Shown in pieces: positions 32,054 through 40,364 of a stretch of DNA of 54,328 nucleotides. The stretch comes from an uncultured Eubacteriales bacterium (GTDB lineage: Bacteria > Bacillota > Clostridia > Oscillospirales > Oscillospiraceae). Both the position numbers and the translations under genes were made by a program. The stretch covers positions 1 to 54,328 of the forward strand of contig OMVL01000039.1 in assembly GCA_900314485.1 (NCBI GenBank), written 5' to 3'. A model generated the notes under the pieces. It was not told the origin of the DNA. It did not search any database and worked only from the letters and a program-made list of their open reading frames with translations. Numbering within the stretch: position 1 is the stretch's first letter; the number at the start of each line of letters is the position of its first letter.

Positions 32054-33208
32054 ATGTCTGAAGTATTAATCAAAGGTCTGAAGAAGGTCTACGACAACAA
32101 GGTGACCGCCGTTCACGACGTCAACCTGAAGATCGCGGACAAGGAGTTCATCGTTCTGGTCGGTCCCTCCGGCTGCGGTAAGTCCACCACCCTGCGTATG
32201 GTCGCAGGTCTTGAGGACATCACCGACGGTGAGCTGTACATCGACGGCAAGCTCTGCAACGACGTGGCTCCCAAGGACCGTGACATCGCCATGGTCTTCC
32301 AGAACTACGCTCTGTATCCCCACATGTCCGTCTATGACAACATGGCCTTCGCTCTGAAGTTGAAGAAGGTCCCCAAGGCAGAGATTGACAAGAAGGTCCG
32401 TGAGGTCGCTGAGATCCTGGACATCACCCAGTATCTGGAGCGTAAGCCCAAGGCTCTGTCCGGCGGTCAGCGTCAGCGTGTCGCCATCGGCCGCGCCATG
32501 GTCCGTGACCCCAAGGTCTTCCTGATGGACGAGCCCCTGTCCAACCTGGACGCAAAGCTCCGTAACCAGATGCGTGCCGAGATCATCAAGCTGCGTCAGC
32601 GCATTGACACCACCTTTATGTACGTCACCCACGACCAGACCGAGGCTATGACCCTGGCTGACCGTATCGTCATCATGAAGGACGGCTATGTGAACCAGAT
32701 CGGCACTCCTCAGGATCTGTTCGGCAAGCCCGTCAACCTGTTCGTCGCCGGCTTCATCGGCATGCCTGTCATGAACTTCTTTGATAACTGCAAGCTGGTC
32801 TTCAAGGGCGGCAAGTACTATGCGGAGATCCGTGGCGTGGACTTCGAGCTGGATGAGTTCCAGCAGAAGGCGCTGAAGGCCAACAACCAGCAGCCCACCG
32901 ACATTATCGCCGGCATCCGTCCCCAGCACATCACCGTGGGCGAGGGCGAGCTGACCGCCAAGATCGAGGTCAACGAGATGCTGGGCTCTGAGGTCAACCT
33001 CCATGCCCGCAGCAATGACGATGAGGTCGTCATGGTCATCCCCACCGTGGATCTGACTGTGGACGTCTCCATGGGCGCTACCGTCAACTTCACCGCCAAG
33101 CCCAACCTGATCCAGCTGTTTGACAAGGCTACCGGCAACAACCTGATCTGGTTCGACAAGGAGTCCGCCGATGCCGATGCTCCTGTTGCCAAGGAGTACA
33201 ACTTCTGA
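32054..33208 (+). CDS. msmX: Sugar ABC transporter ATPase MsmX/UgpC type
   Basis: This 384-residue ATPase has Walker A GPSGCGKST (37-45), Q-loop VFQNYALYPHM, signature LSGGQRQR (135-142) and Walker B VFLMDEPLSNLDAK (155-168). A C-terminal TOBE/OB regulatory region (about 235-384) follows. MsmX proteins energise several different carbohydrate importers (CUT1). No permease or binding protein gene is near, so it probably serves transporters elsewhere, including the maltodextrin importer implied by the upstream enzymes. Codon use is strongly biased, suggesting high expression. The start MSEVLIKG is fixed by family alignment; its ribosome site is poor (see leader). Confidence 0.95.
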   Translation: MSEVLIKGLKKVYDNKVTAVHDVNLKIADKEFIVLVGPSGCGKSTTLRMVAGLEDITDGELYIDGKLCNDVAPKDRDIAMVFQNYALYPHMSVYDNMAFALKLKKVPKAEIDKKVREVAEILDITQYLERKPKALSGGQRQRVAIGRAMVRDPKVFLMDEPLSNLDAKLRNQMRAEIIKLRQRIDTTFMYVTHDQTEAMTLADRIVIMKDGYVNQIGTPQDLFGKPVNLFVAGFIGMPVMNFFDNCKLVFKGGKYYAEIRGVDFELDEFQQKALKANNQQPTDIIAGIRPQHITVGEGELTAKIEVNEMLGSEVNLHARSNDDEVVMVIPTVDLTVDVSMGATVNFTAKPNLIQLFDKATGNNLIWFDKESADADAPVAKEYNF

Positions 33209-33287
33209 GATCAGGCGCTGAACGAACAGAGTTTAGCATAAGTTCCGATCTGCTGAATCCCTAGACCGAACGTCAGTTTTTTATGCA

Positions 33288-33324
33288 TCCCGCCCTGAGT
33301 TGCAGGACTTAGGGCGGGACTTTT
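33288..33324 (+). terminator. msmX terminator
   Basis: TCCCGCCCTGAGT (33288-33300) pairs with ACTTAGGGCGGGA (33307-33319), one G-T mismatch tolerated, followed by CTTTTC. Confidence 0.85.
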
Positions 33325-33426
33325 CTATCTTTTGGAGATTGAAAAGGGGGAAAGGGCAATTTAAAATAGAGCTGAGTTTGGGGCAATGCGCTCCGGACCG
33401 TAATCTAGTATGAAAGGAGCGATCTC

Positions 33427-35409
33427 ATGACGGAAACGTATTACGGCGACGCATTAAAGCTGGGACAGAAGGAGTACCGTGCCTGTGTAGACGCAGGCGT
33501 TGAGCCCTGCCTCCCGGCGTTTGACGACATCGTCTCCCGGGATGGGACTGCCACAGGCGTTGATCTGGGGCTGGTACAGGTCCCTGCGGAATTCATTGTC
33601 GGCACCAAGACCAAGGGCAGAACCACTTCCTTTGCCCGGAACTTTATGCCGCTGCTTGCTGAGAATACGGAGTTTGCGACGAAATGGGAGAAGCTCTGTC
33701 AAGCACACCTGAAAGAGGGGATCCGTGACCCCATCAAGGTGTATGAATATATGAACCGCTTCTATGTGGAAGAGGGCAATAAACGGGTCAGCGTACTGAA
33801 ATTCTTCGGCGCAGTGGTCATTTCCGCTCACGTCACCCGCATCCTGCCGGAGCAGAACGGGGAGACCGAAAACGAGATCTACTATGAGTTCGTCTCATTT
33901 TACCGCTATAGTAAAGTAAACTTTATTGAATTTTCCAAAAAGGGCAGCTACGCCAAACTCCAGACCGAGATGGGGAAGGAGGCGGAGGAGGCCTGGACCG
34001 ATGAGGACAGGAGCCGCTTCAAAAAGGTTTATTATGCCTTCCGTGAGGCCTACGAGGCCAAGGGCGGCAAAAAGCTGGACTCCACCGTGGGCGACGCCAT
34101 GCTGGCCTATATTAAGGTCTATGGCTACGAAGCCCTCTGTGACAGCAGCATTGCAGAGATCAAAAAGAATATCGCCAAAATGTGGGAGGAGGTAGCCCTT
34201 CAACAGGAGGAATCCCCCATCGAGCTGAAGCTCACCCCGCCGGAGGAGAAAAAACCCAGTATCCTGGCACGGGTATTGCCGGTGACCGGCTCCAAGACCC
34301 TCCATGTGGCCTTCCTCTATGACAAAAACCCGGAGACCTCCGGCTGGACCAATGGCCACGACCTGGGCCGCCAGCATGTTCAGACCCTGTTTAACGGACA
34401 GATCATCACTGAGACCTATCTGGACGTGATGGAGGACGATCCCCAGAGCGTACTGGAGCAGGTCATTGCAGAGGGCAACAATGTGGTCTTTACCACATCT
34501 CCCCGTCTGCTCCCCGCCAGTCTTCGGGCGGCGGTGGACCACCCGGATGTGACCATTATGAACTGCTCACTGAACACCTCTCACCGATATGTGCGGACCT
34601 ATTACGCCCGGATGTACGAGGTGAAGTTTATCACCGGCGTCATTGCCGGCACTTTGACAGAGGACGGCCGGGTGGGTTACGTCTGCGACTATCCCATCTT
34701 TGGCCAGATTGCCGGTATCAATGCCTTTGCCTTGGGCGTTCAGATGGTCAATCCCAGAGCGAAGGTCTATCTGGAATGGTCCTCTATCGGCGGCGGCAAG
34801 TCCGCCATTCAGCGACTCACGGACCGGGGCATCCAGCTCATCTCCTCCCAGGATCTGGCCAAGCAGGCCGACCGGGACAATACCTCCTTCGGACTCTCCC
34901 GCATCACCGAGGAAGGTCAGCAGATGCTGGCGGTGCCCATCTGGCAGTGGGGCGTCTACTATGAAAAGATTTTGCGGCGTATTCTTGACAAATCCCTCCA
35001 GAACGAGTATGAGAGCAGCAGTAAAGCCCTCAACTACTACTGGGGCATGGCCGAGGGCGTCGTGGATTTTGCCTGCTCCGAGGCGGTGCCTGAGAGCGTA
35101 CGCAAGCTGGCAGGATACTTTAAAACCGGCATTTGCTCCGGCACCTGCAACCCATTCAGCGGCGTGCTCCACACCCAGTCGGGGGAGACCATTGGCAAAG
35201 CCAACGAGGATCTCAGCCTGGAGGAGATCATCAATATGGATTATCTGGTGGATAATGTGGAGGGAACGATCCCTGTCTACAGTGAATTGACCACCACCGG
35301 AAAGGCCACAGTAGACATGGTAGGTGTAGAGCCGGCGGCCAAGCGGACGGCGGACGCTGCCGAACCGGAAGTCAAAGAGACTGAGAATATGTCAGAAACG
35401 GGAAAGTGA
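33427..35409 (+). CDS. ParB-like/BMP-family fusion, cytosolic binding protein
   Basis: This 660-residue protein has no signal peptide. The N-terminal half has a ParB/Srx-like segment (about 97-140) with DPIKVYEYMNRFYVEEGNKR and VVISAHVTRI. The C-terminal half (about 290-600) is a BMP/PnrA-like periplasmic-binding fold with LHVAFLYDKNPETSGWTNGH, KFITGVIAGTLTEDGRVGYV and ICSGTCNPFSG. BMP proteins normally bind nucleosides outside the cell, so a cytosolic fusion suggests a sensor. The last 40 residues are acidic and low in complexity. The downstream phosphoesterase begins 14 nt later and may share the mRNA. The exact role is unknown. Confidence 0.8.
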   Translation: MTETYYGDALKLGQKEYRACVDAGVEPCLPAFDDIVSRDGTATGVDLGLVQVPAEFIVGTKTKGRTTSFARNFMPLLAENTEFATKWEKLCQAHLKEGIRDPIKVYEYMNRFYVEEGNKRVSVLKFFGAVVISAHVTRILPEQNGETENEIYYEFVSFYRYSKVNFIEFSKKGSYAKLQTEMGKEAEEAWTDEDRSRFKKVYYAFREAYEAKGGKKLDSTVGDAMLAYIKVYGYEALCDSSIAEIKKNIAKMWEEVALQQEESPIELKLTPPEEKKPSILARVLPVTGSKTLHVAFLYDKNPETSGWTNGHDLGRQHVQTLFNGQIITETYLDVMEDDPQSVLEQVIAEGNNVVFTTSPRLLPASLRAAVDHPDVTIMNCSLNTSHRYVRTYYARMYEVKFITGVIAGTLTEDGRVGYVCDYPIFGQIAGINAFALGVQMVNPRAKVYLEWSSIGGGKSAIQRLTDRGIQLISSQDLAKQADRDNTSFGLSRITEEGQQMLAVPIWQWGVYYEKILRRILDKSLQNEYESSSKALNYYWGMAEGVVDFACSEAVPESVRKLAGYFKTGICSGTCNPFSGVLHTQSGETIGKANEDLSLEEIINMDYLVDNVEGTIPVYSELTTTGKATVDMVGVEPAAKRTADAAEPEVKETENMSETGK

Positions 35410-35422
35410 GCGGGAGTAGGAG

Positions 35423-36043
35423 ATGAAAATACTGGCTGTTGCCGATGTAGAGGCAAGATATTTTTACGATTTCTATACGCCGGGTAAGCTGGACGAGTAC
35501 GACTTGATCCTTGGCTGCGGTGATCTGCACCGCTCTTACCTGGAATTTCTGGTGACCATGGCCCACTGCCCTGTGCTCTATGTCCATGGAAACCATGACG
35601 AAGACTTCCACGAAAAGCCCCCCGAGGGCTGTATCTGCATCGATGACAAGCTGTTTGTCTATCAGGGTGTCCGCATCCTGGGACTGGGCGGCTCCTACCG
35701 CTATGGGAACGGCCGGTATATGTATACGGAACAGACCATGCGGTGGCGGATCCTGCGCCTGCTGCCCAAACTGTGGAGACACAAGGGATTTGACATTCTG
35801 GTGACTCACGCCCCCGCCCGGCACCTGAATGACTTTGAATCCATGTCCCACCGGGGCTTTGAGTGCTTTAACAAGCTGCTCCGGCGATACCGTCCCGCCT
35901 ACTTCGTTCACGGCCATATCCATAAAAATTACGGTCACAACATCCCCCAGCGGACCGAGCTGGGGGATACCACCGTGATCAACGCATACGATTATTGTCG
36001 ATTTGAGTATGATGAGGTCGAGAAGGCGGAAGCCAAGGTCTAA
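35423..36043 (+). CDS. Calcineurin-like metallophosphoesterase
   Basis: This 206-residue protein has the full set of metallophosphoesterase motifs: ADVEAR near the start, GCGDLH (GD motif), GNHDED, VTHAPA and HGHIHKNYG. The first motif reads D-V-E instead of D-x-H, a common variant in this subfamily. It is a cytosolic phosphodiesterase or phosphatase of unknown substrate. It is separated from the upstream ParB/BMP gene by 13 nt with AGGAG before its ATG, so the two form an operon. Confidence 0.88.
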   Translation: MKILAVADVEARYFYDFYTPGKLDEYDLILGCGDLHRSYLEFLVTMAHCPVLYVHGNHDEDFHEKPPEGCICIDDKLFVYQGVRILGLGGSYRYGNGRYMYTEQTMRWRILRLLPKLWRHKGFDILVTHAPARHLNDFESMSHRGFECFNKLLRRYRPAYFVHGHIHKNYGHNIPQRTELGDTTVINAYDYCRFEYDEVEKAEAKV

Positions 36044-36110
36044 TACGGCTTTCTTTGTCGGTGTTTCGCCAAATCTCAACGATTTTTAAGAAACCTTTAT
36101 CTTCTTTTCG

Positions 36111-36139
36111 TTGTATTCGCCATGTTTTCCGGCTATAAT
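36111..36139 (+). promoter_or_regulatory. Promoter of the PAP2-like gene
   Basis: TTGTAT (36111-36116), 17 nt, TATAAT (36134-36139). Transcription would begin near 36146, about 50 nt before the ATG. Confidence 0.65.
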
Positions 36140-36194
36140 GCTGTCTGTATCCGGCACAGAGCCGGAAAAGAATTTCGTAGAGAGAAGAGACAAG

Positions 36195-36851
36195 ATGAAA
36201 CGATTTGCAAATCTGCCGCCTGTATGGACGCTGAGCTATTTTGCCATCTATCTGCCCTGGTTTATGGCTCTTGAGGCAAGAGATCCGTCCGAATGCACCA
36301 TCGTCCAGCTCCATGTGGACCGGATGATCCCTTTTTGTGAGTACTTCGTCATCCCCTATCTGCTCTGGTTTTTCTACATTGGAGCGGTGGTTACATACCT
36401 GATCCTGAATCGGCCGAAAGGGGAGTATTACCGCTTTGCGGCGCTGCTCTTCGGCGGCTTTACCGTTTGCCTGATCCTGTACAGCTTTTTCTATACGGGA
36501 CTGGACCTGCGGCCTGCCATTGATCCGGGCAAAAACATCTTTACCTGGATGACGAGTCGGGTCTGGGCCACAGACACCAGCACCAACGTCTGCCCCAGCA
36601 TCCACGTCTATGCCACACTGGCGGCCCAGTCCGCTCTGGTTCGCTGCCGCCTGAGGGACAGGCATCCAATCTGCTACGCCCTGTGCTCCACGCTGAGCAT
36701 CTCCATCATCCTCTCTACTATGTTCCTCAAACAGCACTCCGTTCTGGACGTGCTCTGCGCCTTCGCACTCTTCGGCGTGATACATCTGGCAGTCCACGGC
36801 GTGCCGGCCCCAGAACCCCGGCGGAGCCGCCTTGTCCGAGTTCGCACCTAA
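36195..36851 (+). CDS. PAP2-superfamily membrane phosphatase-like protein
   Basis: This 218-residue protein has about five to six membrane helices. The phosphatase motifs are shifted to the C-terminal half: VCPSIHVYATLA (PSxH) and FLKQHSVLDVLCAF (HSxxD). A long charged loop lies after FYTGLDLRP. It may act on lipid phosphates such as undecaprenyl or phosphatidate at the outer face of the membrane. The start MKRFANLPP is preferred because GAGAAGAGA precedes it and the promoter leaves no room for the longer frame. Confidence 0.8.
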   Translation: MKRFANLPPVWTLSYFAIYLPWFMALEARDPSECTIVQLHVDRMIPFCEYFVIPYLLWFFYIGAVVTYLILNRPKGEYYRFAALLFGGFTVCLILYSFFYTGLDLRPAIDPGKNIFTWMTSRVWATDTSTNVCPSIHVYATLAAQSALVRCRLRDRHPICYALCSTLSISIILSTMFLKQHSVLDVLCAFALFGVIHLAVHGVPAPEPRRSRLVRVRT

Positions 36852-36856
36852 ATCAC

Positions 36857-36891
36857 ATGCCCCCGATGCGACCAAGTCGCATCGGGGGCAT
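36857..36891. terminator. Terminator between convergent genes
   Basis: ATGCCCCCGATGCGA (36857-36871) pairs perfectly with TCGCATCGGGGGCAT (36877-36891) around CCAAG. It serves the PAP2 gene on the plus strand, and probably the aldolase on the minus strand. Confidence 0.85.
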
Positions 36892-36917
36892 ATTTGTATG
36901 CATTTTAAATGATGGTA

Positions 36918-37895
36918 TTATAAGGTGTCATCAATCAGCTCGTGGAAAAAATTGTAGTAGTCCTGCCGGCCCTCTTTGATGAACTTGATGGCAAAGGAGG
37001 GATGGGCATTGAGCTGGCCGGTGAGGAGATAGGGGACATCGTAGCCCCAGACCAGACCCTGCTCCCGGAGAGGAAGGATGTACTTCTCAATGAACTTGAG
37101 GACAGGAATGGTCTTGTACTTGGGGTTGCGGAGGAAGCTGAGCAGCATCTCCAGGTGGCAGTTGCCGGCGCCCCGGCCCAGGCCGCTGACGGTGGCATCC
37201 AGATAGGTGGCGCCGTCGCCCTTGTTCATGGCCTCCAGAGTGTTGGCAAAGGCCAGCTGCTGGTTGTTGTGGGCGTGGACGCCCATCTTCTTGCCGTACT
37301 TGGTGCAGATCTCCATATACTGGTCGGTGAGACGGCGGATCTGCTCAGGATAGAAGGAACCAAAGCTGTCCACCAGGTAGATCACATCTACATCGGACTG
37401 GCCCAGAAGCTCCAGACTGTTTTTCAGATCATCCCCGTTGACCTTGGAAACAGCCATGATGTTTGCAGTGGTCTCATAGCCCTTGTTCTTTGCGTCCTCG
37501 ATCATGTCGATACAGGTGGGGATGGCATTCACATAGGTGGCGATACGAATGGTGTCGATGACGCTGTCCGTCTTGGGAATGATGTCATTTTGATAGTCGC
37601 AGCGGCCCACATCGGCCATGACAGAGAGCTTCAGGTCGGTATGATTGTCGCCCACAATGGCCCGAATGTCCTCCTCGTCGCAGAACTTCCACTTGCCAAA
37701 TCGGTCAGAATCAAAAATCTGCTTAGAGCACTTATAGCCAAATTCCATATAGTCCACACCGGCCTTGAGATTCGCCTGGTACAGAGCCCTGGCAAAATCG
37801 TCGGTAAAGAAGGAATCGTTGACCAGACCGCCGTCACGGAGGGTGCAGTCAAAGACCTTCAGATTGGGTACATAGGAGATCAGATTGTGATTCAT
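36918..37895 (-). CDS. DRE-TIM metallolyase/aldolase-like protein
   Basis: This 325-residue protein is a HMGL-like TIM barrel. The DRE-type signature is FDCTLRDGG (about 15-23), the metal-binding histidines are in GVHAHNNQQLAFANT (about 203-217), and SGLGRGAGNCHLE (about 236-248) is the usual Gly-rich loop. It lacks the C-terminal regulatory domain of isopropylmalate or homocitrate synthases and is closest in form to 4-hydroxy-2-oxovalerate aldolase-like proteins. Substrate unknown. It has its own promoter with a palindrome in the leader, and no pathway partner next to it. Confidence 0.8.
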   Translation of the reverse strand: MNHNLISYVPNLKVFDCTLRDGGLVNDSFFTDDFARALYQANLKAGVDYMEFGYKCSKQIFDSDRFGKWKFCDEEDIRAIVGDNHTDLKLSVMADVGRCDYQNDIIPKTDSVIDTIRIATYVNAIPTCIDMIEDAKNKGYETTANIMAVSKVNGDDLKNSLELLGQSDVDVIYLVDSFGSFYPEQIRRLTDQYMEICTKYGKKMGVHAHNNQQLAFANTLEAMNKGDGATYLDATVSGLGRGAGNCHLEMLLSFLRNPKYKTIPVLKFIEKYILPLREQGLVWGYDVPYLLTGQLNAHPSFAIKFIKEGRQDYYNFFHELIDDTL

Positions 37896-37932
37896 GGGGA
37901 CACCTCATTTTCATTTGTCAACGGATAGCTCA

Positions 37933-37944
37933 CACTTTAAAGTG
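37933..37944. promoter_or_regulatory. Palindromic operator in aldolase leader
   Basis: CACTTTAAAGTG is a perfect 12-nt palindrome between the promoter and start codon of the aldolase-like gene. It is a plausible repressor site. Confidence 0.45.
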
Positions 37945-37966
37945 CGAAAGCGCGACCGTGATTACT

Positions 37967-37995
37967 AGCATACACCATATTTCCCCAAAAGTCAA
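37967..37995 (-). promoter_or_regulatory. Promoter of the aldolase-like gene
   Basis: Minus-strand TTGACT (37990-37995), 17 nt, TATGCT (37967-37972). Confidence 0.6.
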
Positions 37996-38010
37996 GGCCG
38001 GAGCATCCAA

Positions 38011-38391
38011 TCACAGCAGATTTTCCAACGTCAGACGTTCTGCCTCGCTGAGATGCTCCAACTGGGCAATCAGTCTGCTGCTGGCGGCGGCGTATTCCGG
38101 ATTTTCGCCCCACTCGATCAGTTCGATCAGCTCGTGAAACTCGGTATAGATCTCGTCGGTGTAGTCATGGCGAAGAACAGTATAAAGGTAGGTAGAGCGC
38201 TGGTTCCACTCCGCCCAGGCAGCCCGGATCAGCTCTTCCGCACCGGTCCAATCGTCTGATTCGCCCCGCTCCTGAGCCTGACGCAAAAGGGCGCAGGTGC
38301 GCTGACAGCTGTCGTCTATTCGGCTGGTGTTCCAAGCGCCGAGCCCTGCCAGGGCGGCAAGAAGGGCAAGAGAGAGAATGAGCCGTTTCAT
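38011..38391 (-). CDS. DUF4363 family protein
   Basis: This 126-residue protein has an N-terminal hydrophobic anchor (LILSLALLAALAGLGAW). A helical domain follows that contains WTGAEELIRAAWAEWNQRST and ELIELIEWGENPEY, typical of DUF4363. It overlaps the DUF421 gene by ATGA; this pairing is common in spore-forming Clostridia. It is probably membrane-anchored and faces outward. The function is unknown. Confidence 0.8.
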   Translation of the reverse strand: MKRLILSLALLAALAGLGAWNTSRIDDSCQRTCALLRQAQERGESDDWTGAEELIRAAWAEWNQRSTYLYTVLRHDYTDEIYTEFHELIELIEWGENPEYAAASSRLIAQLEHLSEAERLTLENLL

Positions 38392-39068
38392 GCGTTTCCA
38401 TCCTTTCGGGAGAAATATACTCCCCCGGTCTCGTCTACGGTGAGGAGAAAGACTTCCTTGATATTTTGTACGCCCTGGCGTTTCAGCTCTTCGCTCAGCC
38501 AGGCCCGATTCAGCCCCCGGCGGCGAAGATTGTCGGGGTATAGCTGACCGTTATCCACGATGGTCAGGGGCAGGCCCGGCTCCTCCAGCTGGATGCCCAG
38601 CTGCTCCGGTGTGGCCGGCTGCCGGTTGGAGTAGAGAATGGCGGAGACCCGGCCGCTGGTCTCCAAAATGGCGTATTTCACGGTGGAGAGGTCAGTGATG
38701 CCCTGCAAGCGCAGCTCCTCCATCAGCTCGTCCGGGGTCATACGGGTCTTGCCCAGCTCCTTCTGCAGCAGTTTGCCCCGTTCCACGATGATGCTGGGTC
38801 GGCCGCTGAGCAGCAGCCGGAGCCTGAGCGAGCGCATGGTGAGAACAGAGAGGACCATGGTGATGCACAGAAGGGTCACGATGGGGACGACGCCAAAGAG
38901 CAGGGGAATGCCGAAATCCTGCATGGGGACGGCGGCCAGGTCGGACATGAGCATGGCCAGTACCAGCTCAGTGGGCTCCAACTCGCCCACTTGTTTTTTG
39001 CCCATCAGACGGATGCCGATGATGATGAGCAGGTATAGGACAAAGGTCCGGGCAAAGGCGATGAGCAT
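38388..39068 (-). CDS. DUF421 (YetF-like) membrane protein
   Basis: This 226-residue protein has three N-terminal helices and the family signature GIRLMGKKQVGELEPTELVL (about 18-37). A cytoplasmic domain follows with RPSIIVERGKLLQKELGK and DELMEELRLQGI. The family includes B. subtilis YetF/YrbG and spore membrane proteins that form part of germinant-related or membrane-stability machinery. AAAGGAGG lies before the ATG at 39068, which fixes the start; longer frames upstream run through non-coding sequence. Confidence 0.85.
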   Translation of the reverse strand: MLIAFARTFVLYLLIIIGIRLMGKKQVGELEPTELVLAMLMSDLAAVPMQDFGIPLLFGVVPIVTLLCITMVLSVLTMRSLRLRLLLSGRPSIIVERGKLLQKELGKTRMTPDELMEELRLQGITDLSTVKYAILETSGRVSAILYSNRQPATPEQLGIQLEEPGLPLTIVDNGQLYPDNLRRRGLNRAWLSEELKRQGVQNIKEVFLLTVDETGGVYFSRKDGNA

Positions 39069-39199
39069 AGGGACCTCCTTTTCCGACGACGGGAAAACCA
39101 GTGCTTTGCAGTGCCAAAATGATTCTTGGTTATTGTGGAGGAGGAACGGAAAAATATACGGGAAAGTTTTGGAGGATGCGTAGAATCGAAAAGAAACCC

Positions 39200-39228
39200 T
39201 TGTACGGAAGGTCGAATTGTGATAATAT
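39200..39228 (+). promoter_or_regulatory. Promoter of carAB
   Basis: TTGTAC (39200-39205), 17 nt, TAATAT (39223-39228). Transcription would enter the two leader terminators almost at once. Confidence 0.5.
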
Positions 39229-39255
39229 ATGCACAATGCGACACAGCGTGAACAG

Positions 39256-39310
39256 GAGAGTAAACCGAACGTCAAGGCGGCCCCTTGCGTGGGGGTTACT
39301 CTCTTTTTTT
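39256..39310 (+). terminator. First leader terminator of carA
   Basis: GAGAGTAAAC (39256-39265, one bulged A) pairs with GTTACTCTC (39295-39303), followed by seven T. The loop contains a smaller CCCC/GGGG hairpin. It lies in the carA leader, so it is an attenuator candidate. Confidence 0.75.
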
Positions 39311-39311
39311 G

Positions 39312-39336
39312 AAAATGCGGGGTATACCGCATTTTT
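39312..39336 (+). terminator. Second leader terminator of carA
   Basis: AAATGCGG (39313-39320) pairs with CCGCATTT (39327-39334) and then TT. It is short but directly behind the first one, 25 nt before the carA start. Confidence 0.5.
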
Positions 39337-39360
39337 CGTGCGGAAAGGTGGACTTGATTC

Positions 39361-40364
39361 ATGAAAGCAACTCTGATCCTGGAAAACGGAGCCATCTTTG
39401 AGGGCGAGAGCATCGGCAGTACCGAAGAAGTGGTCTGCGAGATGGTGTTCAACACCTCTATGGTGGGCTACCAGGAGATCCTGACAGACCCGTCCTATGC
39501 AGGCCAGGGCGTTGTTATGACATACCCCCTGATCGGCAACTACGGCACCAACGACGAAGACGACGAGTCCACCCGCCCCTGGGCAGAGGCGCTGATCGTC
39601 CGCCACCTGGCCCAGCGGGGCAGCAATTTCCGCTGCACCAGCACACTCAATGACTACCTCATCCGCCACGGCATCACCGGCATCCAGAAGATTGACACCA
39701 GAGCGCTGACCCGTATCCTGCGGATTCAGGGCGTCATGAACGGCGTCATCACCTGCGAAGCCAACTACGACCTGAACGCGCTCATGGCCAAGATGAAGGC
39801 CTACCGGGTGGAGGGGACGGTAGAACGGGTGTCCACTACGGCTGCGATCTGACCATCTTCCCCGCCCACACTCCGGCAGACCAGGTTCTGGCCGGAAACT
39901 TTGACGCGATCATGCTCTCTAACGGACCCGGCGACCCCGCCGACTGTGTGGATATTATTCCAGAGATCCGTAAACTCTATGAGTCCGGCCTGCCTGTCTT
40001 TGCCGTCTGCCTGGGCCACCAGCTTATGGCCCTGGCCACCGGCGCCAAGAGCCACAAGATGCGCTTCGGACACCGGGGCGGCAACCACCCGGTGAAGGAT
40101 CTGAAGCGGAACCGCTGCTTTATCACCAGCCAGAACCACGGCTACGTCATTGAGGAGGAGTCCATCGACCCCGCCGTAGCCGAGATCAGCCATGTCAACG
40201 TCAATGACGGGACGCTGGAGGGCTTGAGATACCTGCAAAAGCCCGTCTTTACCGTCCAGTTCCACCCCGAGGCCTCCCCCGGCCCGGTGGACACCGACTA
40301 TCTGTTCCAGGAATTCATCGATCAAATCGCCGAGTACAAGAAGGGAGTGATGGGCAATGCCTAA
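39361..40364 (+). pseudogene. carA: Carbamoyl-phosphate synthase small subunit, internally deleted and frameshifted
   Basis: The N-terminal half reads normally from MKATLILENGAIFEGESIGS to EGTVERVS, then stops at TGA near 39850. In the +1 frame the protein resumes at YGCDLTIFPAHTPADQVLAG and continues through the glutamine amidotransferase triad: FAVCLGHQLM (nucleophile Cys), and His/Glu in FHPEASPGP. Compared with the usual length of about 360 residues, roughly 33-36 codons between the two parts are missing. No ATG other than an internal one (39912) could restart the second part. The stop overlaps carB by 8 nt. Either the gene is broken or the sequence has an assembly error. CarA supplies ammonia from glutamine for carbamoyl phosphate. 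Confidence 0.88.
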
